From contig CAIXCY010000152.1 of the NCBI GenBank assembly GCA_903918045.1, positions 1 to 45,898 of the forward strand: a stretch of DNA of 45,898 nt, in the 5' to 3' direction. This DNA comes from an uncultured Bacteroidia bacterium (lineage in GTDB: Bacteria > Bacteroidota > Bacteroidia > Bacteroidales > Prolixibacteraceae). Below are positions 15,643 through 22,931 of this stretch, piece by piece. Under the pieces are notes generated by a model. The model worked only from the letters and a program-made list of their open reading frames with translations, had not been told where the DNA came from and did not search any database. Position 1 is the stretch's first letter, and the number at the start of each line of letters is the position of its first letter. The position numbers were made by a program, and so were the translations under genes.

Positions 15643-16431
15643 ATGATCATGATTAAGAAACACACAACATACTCTGCCATTGTCAGTAATATGTTGATAA
15701 TATTATTGTTATATTCAGTTAATTCTGAAGCGCAAGTAGAGATTGGAATTAAAAAATTAAATATCTGGACTGAATTTGGATTTGCATCACCAAAACAAGA
15801 ATTAAAGAACAGTTACTCATTAGGCGATCCAATGAAATTGTACCTCGGCGCTGATTTACCCTTTGCATTCCTGAGATACAGCAAGAAGCACAACACTGGT
15901 ATAAGTCTTGCTGCTGTTCTTGATCACGAAAAAGCAAACTTTGAAAATAACTCAAATGGTTCTCTGGATGCAAAAATCACTTCAGTAGGCCTAAGGGTTA
16001 GGCCGTTTGGCAATATGGCTGTATATCAACCAAAAGGGCCGGTAACGAATGGCGAAATGACTACTGTTACAATTCACAAAGATTACGGAAGAGACGAATT
16101 TGGAGCGCCCACCTATCATGAATATACCACTACCGAAAGTACCCCTGTTTGGTCGGAGGAGGGTGCGAAACTTTTGGTAAGTATGGTTTTGTCGGGTTTT
16201 TATTGCGATTTCGGAACTTCCCATATTGCATTGATTGAACCTCCGGCACCAACTGTAAACCGAACTGCATTTATGTATTACATCGGATGCGCACCCGCAA
16301 TCGCAATTGGCAGAAAGGTAACCTTCTTCGTCGACTTATCTGTCAGAAACTATAAGTGGACGAACAAAATGAACACAACATCAGCGATTAGTTCTCTTCA
16401 TACCGGATTTGGTATTGGCCTTATTTTGTAA
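15643..16431 (+). CDS. Exported hypothetical protein, possibly an outer-membrane beta-barrel
   Basis: Family not recognised. It has 262 residues with a signal peptide ending near SVNSEAQ (residue 30). The start could be the ATG at 15643 or the one at 15649 (MIKKHTTYS). The mature protein is rich in alternating aromatic/hydrophobic strands (LKLYLGADLPFAFLRYSKKH-like, TSVGLRVRPFGNMAVY, YYIGCAPAIAIGRKVTFFVD) and ends with FGIGLIL, which resembles the terminal strand of porin-like barrels. It is followed 19 bp later by a small lipoprotein gene, probably in the same transcript. Confidence 0.7.
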   Translation: MIMIKKHTTYSAIVSNMLIILLLYSVNSEAQVEIGIKKLNIWTEFGFASPKQELKNSYSLGDPMKLYLGADLPFAFLRYSKKHNTGISLAAVLDHEKANFENNSNGSLDAKITSVGLRVRPFGNMAVYQPKGPVTNGEMTTVTIHKDYGRDEFGAPTYHEYTTTESTPVWSEEGAKLLVSMVLSGFYCDFGTSHIALIEPPAPTVNRTAFMYYIGCAPAIAIGRKVTFFVDLSVRNYKWTNKMNTTSAISSLHTGFGIGLIL

Positions 16432-16450
16432 TATTTAGAAACACCATTCA

Positions 16451-16807
16451 ATGAAAAACATAATTCTCACCATTATTTCAGGTTTGATTTTAATTGCGGC
16501 CTGCAAGAAAACCGATATTAATTCCAGTACGGCGATAAATGCAAAAATACCAAAGCTAATTCAGGAAAAGAGTGGCTGGCATGTTTTAGGTGGACAGGTC
16601 ATTCCATTAACTGTCGGAGCAACGCCTGTTCAGGTTCAATTCGAGAACGGACATTTCAGCCAGACTTACAAAACGATGTTTAGTGTCGATCCAAACATCA
16701 CCTCTATGGCCTATTCGCGGTGCAATGCAAATGGCGACTCCATATACATCCGCAGCACAGACAGTCCTATTGAATATAATCCATTTTATGCTTGTCAAAT
16801 GAAATAA
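16451..16807 (+). CDS. Small lipoprotein of unknown function
   Basis: A 118-residue protein with a clear lipobox: MKNIILTIISGLILIAAC, lipidated Cys at 18. The mature part has no recognised domain. It may share a transcript with the upstream exported protein (19-bp gap). Its last 41 bp overlap, tail to tail, the end of the minus-strand gene at 16767-17198, so at least one of the two transcripts reads into the other gene's antisense. Confidence 0.72.
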   Translation: MKNIILTIISGLILIAACKKTDINSSTAINAKIPKLIQEKSGWHVLGGQVIPLTVGATPVQVQFENGHFSQTYKTMFSVDPNITSMAYSRCNANGDSIYIRSTDSPIEYNPFYACQMK

Positions 16808-17198
16808 ACATAAGTGGCAATCTGTCCTTTTTCAGATTTAAGCTGTCGATTACCAGGTTCCTGAAAATCTTTCCCGCGAAAAGCCGATCAATGGATTTGC
16901 TTTTTACAGCTGCTTTTAGTTTTAAAAAGTCCTCGGGAGATAAAAAATCGTTGAGTGATTGCTGATTTTTGAAGATTGAATCGGAGAAGAAAGACACCCT
17001 TTCCATCCAGGTTTCAGAAGGCAACTTTCCGATACTGTCCAGGAAATATTCAAGCTGGTTATCTGAAAATCGAATTTCTTTAATCTTTTGATTTTGAGTG
17101 GAATCTAACCTTTTTTGTTGTGAGTCAAAATGTTTTGTTTGTCGCGGGTGACAGCTAATAAATAAGATTATCAGGAATGGGAGCAGAAAGTTTCTCAT
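16767..17198 (-). CDS. Small lipoprotein of unknown function, convergent with its neighbour
   Basis: A 143-residue protein, family not recognised. MRNFLLPFLIILFISC is a lipoprotein signal with the lipidated Cys at 16. The mature part is helical and charged (FDSQQKRLDSTQNQKIKEI, LSPEDFLKLKAAVKSKSIDR), without Cys pairs or catalytic motifs. It overlaps the 3' end of the plus-strand lipoprotein gene by 41 bp. There is no terminator between the two. Confidence 0.68.
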   Translation of the reverse strand: MRNFLLPFLIILFISCHPRQTKHFDSQQKRLDSTQNQKIKEIRFSDNQLEYFLDSIGKLPSETWMERVSFFSDSIFKNQQSLNDFLSPEDFLKLKAAVKSKSIDRLFAGKIFRNLVIDSLNLKKDRLPLMFISFDKHKMDYIQ

Positions 17199-17292
17199 CG
17201 GTAAAAAGGATGGGTTTAAATAAAAAACAAGATACTGTCAAACCATAGTTATAAACTTCGGGGGACCTCTGTATATGCATGAATTATTATTG

Positions 17293-17310
17293 TAAAACTA
17301 CAAAGTTTTA
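17293..17310. promoter_or_regulatory. Inverted repeat upstream of the papain/caspase unit
   Basis: TAAAACT (17293-17299) and AGTTTTA (17304-17310) are separated by ACAA, about 85 bp before the papain gene. Such an AT-rich dyad can arise by chance; I record it as a possible operator only. Confidence 0.25.
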
Positions 17311-17392
17311 TAAAACATCCTACTTCTTACAGTTGCTGGCTGAAGCGTTTAATTCTATTGATTTAAATTTTATGAGTAATTTATAACAGGCT

Positions 17393-18991
17393 ATGAGAAG
17401 ATCATTTATTCTAACAACGATCCTGGTTCCGATACTTCTTTTCACCCTTTCAGGTCAGGATAGACACGGTATGGGGGCCAATTTTAGTATGGAAACTATT
17501 GCAAAGACTCCGCGCAAGGTGCAGATGTCGTTCCAGAGTTTTCGGGGAATGCCCGAACAGGCCACCCTTGAACCCTATTGCCCGACTCCAGGTGATCAGG
17601 GGAATCATGGTACGTGTGTCGCTTTTGCAAATGGATACGGAATTGCTACACTTTTGTATGCTAAAGCGCATAATATCACAGATAAATCAGTTATCAATAA
17701 ATACATTTTCTCGCCTACTTTTCTGTATGAACTGATCAAAGATCCATCCGACCAGGAATGTCAGATGGGAACCGATCCGATAAAAGCAATCTTATCGTTG
17801 ATCAGTCAGGGAAACGCCTTAATCAGGACCGTTCCCTATAATTGTGGTTTTGCAATCAGCAATGAAGCAAAAAATGAGGCGATAAACTACAAGATATCGG
17901 ATGGCTCGGTCTTATTCGGACCTGAGGAATATAAAAAGCCGGTCGCAGATATGATCCAGTTGACGAAGAAGGCGATTCTTGAAGGGTCACCTGTTTCGGG
18001 AGGATTTCACCTTCCCGAAAGCTTCTTTAAAATAAACAGTGCTGTATGGATTTCAGATCCAAACGAAGTGGACAAGGACTGGAAGCACAATGGACATGCG
18101 ATGGCTGTGATTGGCTTTGATGACAATAAAGCAGGAGGTGCTTTCAGGATATTGAATAGCTGGGGGACCAATTGGGCAGACCACGGCTTTTTATGGATGC
18201 GTTATGAAGATTATACCCGATATTGTATCCTGGGTCTGCAGATCTTCGGAAATCCCTTAACTCCGGATCCTGCAGAAAATGTAAAACCTGAGCCGAAACC
18301 ACAGCCCAAACCTGATCCGACCCCTGATCCAAAACCACAACCTAAGCCAGCTCCGGTTGTAAATTCGATGAGTCTGAGCGGAAGTGTGGAGTTTAAGCTG
18401 AACACCGGAGAGGAGATGCCGGTGAACAAAATTTCATCCCGAAACCTTATGGTCGAAGAGGATGTTGCCGCAAAGGAGGACCTGGTGGCCTACACCATGA
18501 TGAACAGCTATTCCAGCGGGACAAAATTCCGGTTTTATATGAATATTGACAAAGAGGCCTATATTTACGCCTTTGCCACCGACCTCACAGGTAAGATCAA
18601 CCGGATACTCCCTTTCGATGATCTCACATCAACCCACGTTGGAAGTAATAGTATTGTCGCCTTCCCATCCGATACCAAGATCATTAAAATGGACGAAAAC
18701 AAGGGAACCGATTACCTGCTGATCCTTTATTCGAAATCACCCCTCGATATGAATGAGATGTTGGAGCGTATGAATAAAACAAAAGGTGGTCTTTCAGCAA
18801 AGATTGTGGCTGCGCTGGGTGATAAGCTGATTGCTAAGGAGAAAATCAAATATGATCCTGCCAAAGTTGGTTTCCAGGTCAATGTCACCTATGGTAGTTC
18901 ACGTAACCTTACGGTTGAGGATGACCGGCAAAATTCTGAGGTGGCCAACGGCACGGTGGTTCCACTAATGATAGAGATTAAACATAACTAA
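17393..18991 (+). CDS. Exported papain-like (C1) cysteine protease with C-terminal DUF4384-like domain
   Basis: Protein of 532 residues with a signal peptide (MRRSFILTTILVPILLFTLS). Residues about 60-285 form a C1-type peptidase: Gln69 of the oxyanion hole in DQGNHGTC, nucleophile Cys75, His235 in HNGHAMAVIGFDD and Asn255 in ILNSWGTNWADHG. No typical propeptide is seen between signal and catalytic core, where C1 enzymes often carry one. A Pro/Lys linker (about 300-325, PEPKPQPKPDPTPDPKPQPK) joins a C-terminal domain (about 345-530) that I read as DUF4384-like (SGTKFRFYMNIDKEAYIYAF). It ends only 7 bp before the WD40-caspase gene, so both are made from one mRNA. Substrate unknown; a role in processing the caspase is inference. 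Confidence 0.88.
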   Translation: MRRSFILTTILVPILLFTLSGQDRHGMGANFSMETIAKTPRKVQMSFQSFRGMPEQATLEPYCPTPGDQGNHGTCVAFANGYGIATLLYAKAHNITDKSVINKYIFSPTFLYELIKDPSDQECQMGTDPIKAILSLISQGNALIRTVPYNCGFAISNEAKNEAINYKISDGSVLFGPEEYKKPVADMIQLTKKAILEGSPVSGGFHLPESFFKINSAVWISDPNEVDKDWKHNGHAMAVIGFDDNKAGGAFRILNSWGTNWADHGFLWMRYEDYTRYCILGLQIFGNPLTPDPAENVKPEPKPQPKPDPTPDPKPQPKPAPVVNSMSLSGSVEFKLNTGEEMPVNKISSRNLMVEEDVAAKEDLVAYTMMNSYSSGTKFRFYMNIDKEAYIYAFATDLTGKINRILPFDDLTSTHVGSNSIVAFPSDTKIIKMDENKGTDYLLILYSKSPLDMNEMLERMNKTKGGLSAKIVAALGDKLIAKEKIKYDPAKVGFQVNVTYGSSRNLTVEDDRQNSEVANGTVVPLMIEIKHN

Positions 18992-18998
18992 ACTACTG

Positions 18999-21900
18999 AT
19001 GAAAAAAAGAGTCAGCTTTCTCTTAGTACTTCTGGTCGCCACATTAACAGGGTTTTCACAGGGTTTAAAATTGATCATTCCACGAGGACATGCCTCTGCC
19101 GTGAAAAGAATAACCACCGACCCTCAGGGTAGATTCCTATATTCTGCTGAAGAGAATCAGGTGATCATGTGGGACCTGCAGCGGAAAAAGCAGCTCCACT
19201 CCTTCGTTTGTACCAAAGATGTCCGGGGACTGTCGCTGAACAAAGATGCGACGCTGTTATTGATCACCTGTGGAAGTTCGGTGAATTGTTACAATACTGT
19301 TTCAGGCGCACTTATTTACCACCTTTCCAAAGGAGGAGGGGTTACAGGTGGAATTTTTTCCTCTGACGAAAGCAAAATTATTGTAGGAAGTTTTGAAAAA
19401 TTTGAACTGATTGATTTATCCTCAGGTAAGTCTATCGGCACCTATGGTTCAGCTAATTATGGCAATGATATTGTCGACATGGCGTTAATCGACAACGGGA
19501 CTAAACTGGCAACTACCGGAGAAAAGATGTGGAATATTTACGATTTGTCTACAATGAGGGAGGTTTTCAAAATGACATTCGAAGATCATGGGAAAGCCAT
19601 TATTATCCCTTCCCAAAACAGGATTGTTGTTGGGGGAATCTTCACCTTTTGCTACGATTTGCTAACCGGACAAAAGATTGCAAATTTTCCCCACGTGGTA
19701 GTGAACAGGTTCATCATGTCATCCGGCGGAAAATTTATGGCGATTTATGGAGACAATTCAGGTTCTTCAAATATGCAGAATGGGGAAAGCTATTTGCAAA
19801 TTTATAATACAGCTACGTTTAAGCTCGAAAAATCGTACGATCATCTTAAATTTCCTTCCATCGAGCCGGCCTTTTTTCCGGAGGGAACCAATAATTTATA
19901 CCTCAGCAATAACAACGAAATTACCACTTTCAATTATATCACGGGGAAGAAAGAATCCGTTTACACCGGGCTCATTGCCAACTGGATGCTTGATGGTAAG
20001 GGAAGTGTGATGCTCGACAATCTATGGAATAATGGTCAGAAAAAGTATAATCAGAAGGATGAACTGCTTCACATCATAACAGAAGGAAGCATTCTTAAGA
20101 CGCTCGATTTTAAAAGAATGGCTGCATCCAGGCACACCGCCCTGGATGGAAAACAAATCGGAGATGTCTCAGAATCGGGAGATACAATAACAATTTCTGA
20201 AGGGTTAAAAGTTAAAAGTTATGATGTCCGCTACGGATTAAAATTGCTTACAACCAAAGATAAGCCTTTCAGAATGCCCGATAATGAGGTTGTTATGCAA
20301 TTTTCGGGCAAGGATGGTAAAACGATCTATTATCTGAAAGAGACTCCGGAGGGTGATGTGATGTTCAGAATGAATATCCAGACAAAGCAGAAAGAAAAAT
20401 TGTTTGCATTTAATAGCAGACTTGGTTCATATCAAATTCTTCCGGATAAAGACTTTTTGACCGGATTCGAAACCGGCTACCAGAAAAAGATTGCCGGTGT
20501 TTGGGATCTCGCATCGGGTAAAAGATTGTTTTCAAAAGAAATGGTATCGGATAAACCAGATAAAACTTTTGGAAACAACTATGCTATTGCCATGTCGGGC
20601 GATAAAAAAAGAGCAATGTTGTATCACAACCATTTGTTTGATCTCTATGATCTTTCGACGGGAAACCTCCTCTCAAGTGCAGTTCAGGCTCCCGATTCAT
20701 ACTTTCCTGCCGGGGTACCGTTTGAAACTGCCAGTGATGACCTGAGCTTGCTTGCAGTTTGTGGGCCATTGGGCTATGGATTCAGGGTTTACGATTTAAC
20801 AGGTAAGTTGCTTTTAAGCCAGAAAACAGCAGTTCAGACAGCTTATTTCTCCGGTAATAAGCAACTGGTTTATGCCCTGACGGAGGATCAGACTGTAAAA
20901 GTTTGGGAGATCTCTTCAGGAAAACTTTTGGGTACACTCTATCTTTTCAAGGATGCAAACGATTATGTTTTTCTGGAACCTTATGGGCGGTTTGACGGTT
21001 CACCTGGTGGTATGAAGCAACTTTATTACCTTAAAGCGCGGCAGATTATTACCCTTGATGCTGTGTTTGAAAAATACTACACGCCCAATCTCTACCAGCG
21101 ACTGCTGCATGGCGAACAGTTTAATCCTGTTGATATTGTATTGAATCCTGCTCCAAAGGTCAGAATATCTTATGCCGAAGCCAAACGAAATCTGGATGTT
21201 GTTGACGATGGACCGCCCGAATACCAGAATACTACAGGAGTTGCAGAGATAATAGTCAATGCGACTTCCGAAAGCGAACCTATTGATGAAATAAGGCTGT
21301 TTCACAATGGGAAAATTGTTACACTGGCTACAAGGAATTTGCTCGTTGCAGACGATAATAGTCCGAATTCAACTTCAAAAAAATACACGGTCCAATTGCT
21401 ACCCGGGGAGAATAATTTACGCGCAGTGGCGTTAAACGGGCAGCGAACAGAAAGTGACCCGGATGAGATCAGGGTGATTTATTCACAAACTGCTGCGCCA
21501 GTCACCAATAAGCCTGCAAAACCGGCCACCCAATCAGCATTGTCGGCTGTCGATAAGAATGCAACGCTCCATTTGGTTGTTATTGGAATTAATGCCTACA
21601 AAAATCCTTCTATGGTCCTGAATTATGCGCTTGCTGATGCCACTGCCTTTAAGACTGAGCTGGAGAAAGATGCCAGGAGTGTAATCATCAATATTCAAAC
21701 GTATTTCGTAACTGATGATCAGGCAGATAAAAACGGAATACTTAAAGCTCTTAGTGAAGTGCAGAAAGCGGCGAAACCTAATGATCTCTTCGTTTTTTAT
21801 TACGCCGGTCATGGTGTTATTGGAAGAGACAAAGAATTTTATCTCGTTCCAAACGATGTGACAGACCTGAAAAATGTGAACGAGGCGCTTACGCAACATG

Positions 21901-22316
21901 GCATCCAGGCAAAGGTGTTGCAACAATTCGCGATTGATATACAGGCGCAAAAGCAGCTTTTCATTTTGGATGCCTGTCAGAGTGCGGGTGCATTTGAGGC
22001 CCTTTTAACAGCAGATGCCGAAAAGCAAAAATCCATTGCCTTGGTCTCCCGAAGTACGGGTACCCATTGGATGGCCGCCAGCGGGGCACAACAATATGCT
22101 AATGAATTCTCGCAACTCGGGCATGGCGCCTTTACCTATATTCTTCTTGAGGCGCTTAAAGGGGCAGCCGCAACAAACAAGCTGGTTACGGTTAATGGAT
22201 TGAAAAATTACCTACAGGAAGAGGTGCCGTCATTGATGAGAAAATACAGCGGGACACTTCAATATCCTGCCAGTTATGGATTTGGAAACGATTTCCCGTT
22301 AGAATTGATAAGATAA
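18999..22316 (+). CDS. Exported WD40-repeat caspase-family (C14) protease
   Basis: Protein of 1105 residues with a signal peptide (MKKRVSFLLVLLVATLTGFS). A WD40-like beta-propeller fills about 25-680, beginning GHASAVKRITTDPQGRFLYS and ending in PYGRFDGSPGGMKQL, a segment typical of WD40-caspase fusions. An Ig-like region (about 730-840) and a short Pro-rich linker lead to the caspase domain (about 855-1100): VVIGINAYKNPSMVLNYALA, His938 in YYAGHGV and Cys993 in LDACQSAGA. The catalytic dyad is intact. Known bacterial caspase homologues are mostly cytoplasmic; a signal peptide here predicts periplasm or cell surface. It is the second gene of a unit with the papain-like protease. Confidence 0.92.
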   Translation: MKKRVSFLLVLLVATLTGFSQGLKLIIPRGHASAVKRITTDPQGRFLYSAEENQVIMWDLQRKKQLHSFVCTKDVRGLSLNKDATLLLITCGSSVNCYNTVSGALIYHLSKGGGVTGGIFSSDESKIIVGSFEKFELIDLSSGKSIGTYGSANYGNDIVDMALIDNGTKLATTGEKMWNIYDLSTMREVFKMTFEDHGKAIIIPSQNRIVVGGIFTFCYDLLTGQKIANFPHVVVNRFIMSSGGKFMAIYGDNSGSSNMQNGESYLQIYNTATFKLEKSYDHLKFPSIEPAFFPEGTNNLYLSNNNEITTFNYITGKKESVYTGLIANWMLDGKGSVMLDNLWNNGQKKYNQKDELLHIITEGSILKTLDFKRMAASRHTALDGKQIGDVSESGDTITISEGLKVKSYDVRYGLKLLTTKDKPFRMPDNEVVMQFSGKDGKTIYYLKETPEGDVMFRMNIQTKQKEKLFAFNSRLGSYQILPDKDFLTGFETGYQKKIAGVWDLASGKRLFSKEMVSDKPDKTFGNNYAIAMSGDKKRAMLYHNHLFDLYDLSTGNLLSSAVQAPDSYFPAGVPFETASDDLSLLAVCGPLGYGFRVYDLTGKLLLSQKTAVQTAYFSGNKQLVYALTEDQTVKVWEISSGKLLGTLYLFKDANDYVFLEPYGRFDGSPGGMKQLYYLKARQIITLDAVFEKYYTPNLYQRLLHGEQFNPVDIVLNPAPKVRISYAEAKRNLDVVDDGPPEYQNTTGVAEIIVNATSESEPIDEIRLFHNGKIVTLATRNLLVADDNSPNSTSKKYTVQLLPGENNLRAVALNGQRTESDPDEIRVIYSQTAAPVTNKPAKPATQSALSAVDKNATLHLVVIGINAYKNPSMVLNYALADATAFKTELEKDARSVIINIQTYFVTDDQADKNGILKALSEVQKAAKPNDLFVFYYAGHGVIGRDKEFYLVPNDVTDLKNVNEALTQHGIQAKVLQQFAIDIQAQKQLFILDACQSAGAFEALLTADAEKQKSIALVSRSTGTHWMAASGAQQYANEFSQLGHGAFTYILLEALKGAAATNKLVTVNGLKNYLQEEVPSLMRKYSGTLQYPASYGFGNDFPLELIR

Positions 22317-22381
22317 ACACTTTTACAGATAATTAACCCTTTAGAATTATCAAAATCGATAGTCTGCCTGTGAATAAATAA

Positions 22382-22774
22382 TCAGCAACCACAAAAAATC
22401 CCGGTTCCATTCTGAGATTTTGATCCTTCAGTCTGATACCCGTCCCGTTTCCACCAATCAAGACCGCCCATTAATTCTTTGACCTTAAATCCAAGTTTCG
22501 TCATATTGTAAGCCCCTTTGGTTGAGGCATTGCATCCAATCCCGTCGCAATAGGTCACATAGAGTGTTTCTTTCTCAAGGATTTGAGTTGTTTCAACAGA
22601 CATTGTCCGGTAAGGCAGATTGATTGAACCGGGAATATGTTCCAATTGGTATGCCTCACCTGACCGTGCATCGATTACCTTGATATCCAGTCCCTGGTTT
22701 ATCGAATCAAATAAATCCCAGGAATCAATCTCAAATTCCAGTTTTGCCTTGTAAAATGATAGTTGATCTTTCAT
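22382..22774 (-). CDS. Rhodanese-like domain protein
   Basis: Single-domain rhodanese of 130 residues, cytoplasmic. It has the usual KVIDARSGEAYQLEHIPGSI core and an active-site loop starting at Cys76 (YCDGIGCNAST). The loop differs from the classic CxxGxR form: no Arg is present and there is a second Cys81. The C-terminus ends GIFCGC, giving two more Cys (128 and 130) that could serve sulfur or metal handling. Persulfide transfer is the likely role. Single gene; the neighbours give no hint of the partner. Confidence 0.88.
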   Translation of the reverse strand: MKDQLSFYKAKLEFEIDSWDLFDSINQGLDIKVIDARSGEAYQLEHIPGSINLPYRTMSVETTQILEKETLYVTYCDGIGCNASTKGAYNMTKLGFKVKELMGGLDWWKRDGYQTEGSKSQNGTGIFCGC

Positions 22775-22794
22775 GAAATTAATTATTTGTATGT

Positions 22795-22931
22795 GATTAT
22801 TTACAGAACACCGATGACACGGATTATACTGATTGTCAAAGATTAAAGATAGATCAAAGAGTTATTAAAATTAGCCAAAATATTCCATAATGCGGAAAGA
22901 TCTGCCAGCCGCCAATAGCCAGCCGCCCGCT
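22795..22931. repeat. Intergenic repeat-like sequence
   Basis: The spacer contains ACACCGATGACACGGATTA and further on GCCAGCCGCCAATAGCCAGC, word-like stretches of the kind I know as dispersed intergenic repeats in genomes of this phylum. Only one copy is in the window, so the repeat nature is from memory, not seen here. Confidence 0.3.

Noticed and set aside
17293-17310. AT-rich dyad before the papain/caspase unit as a regulator site
   Set aside because: Kept only as a low-confidence feature. It does not resemble the dyad before the GH2 gene or any other site in the window, so no shared regulator can be argued.
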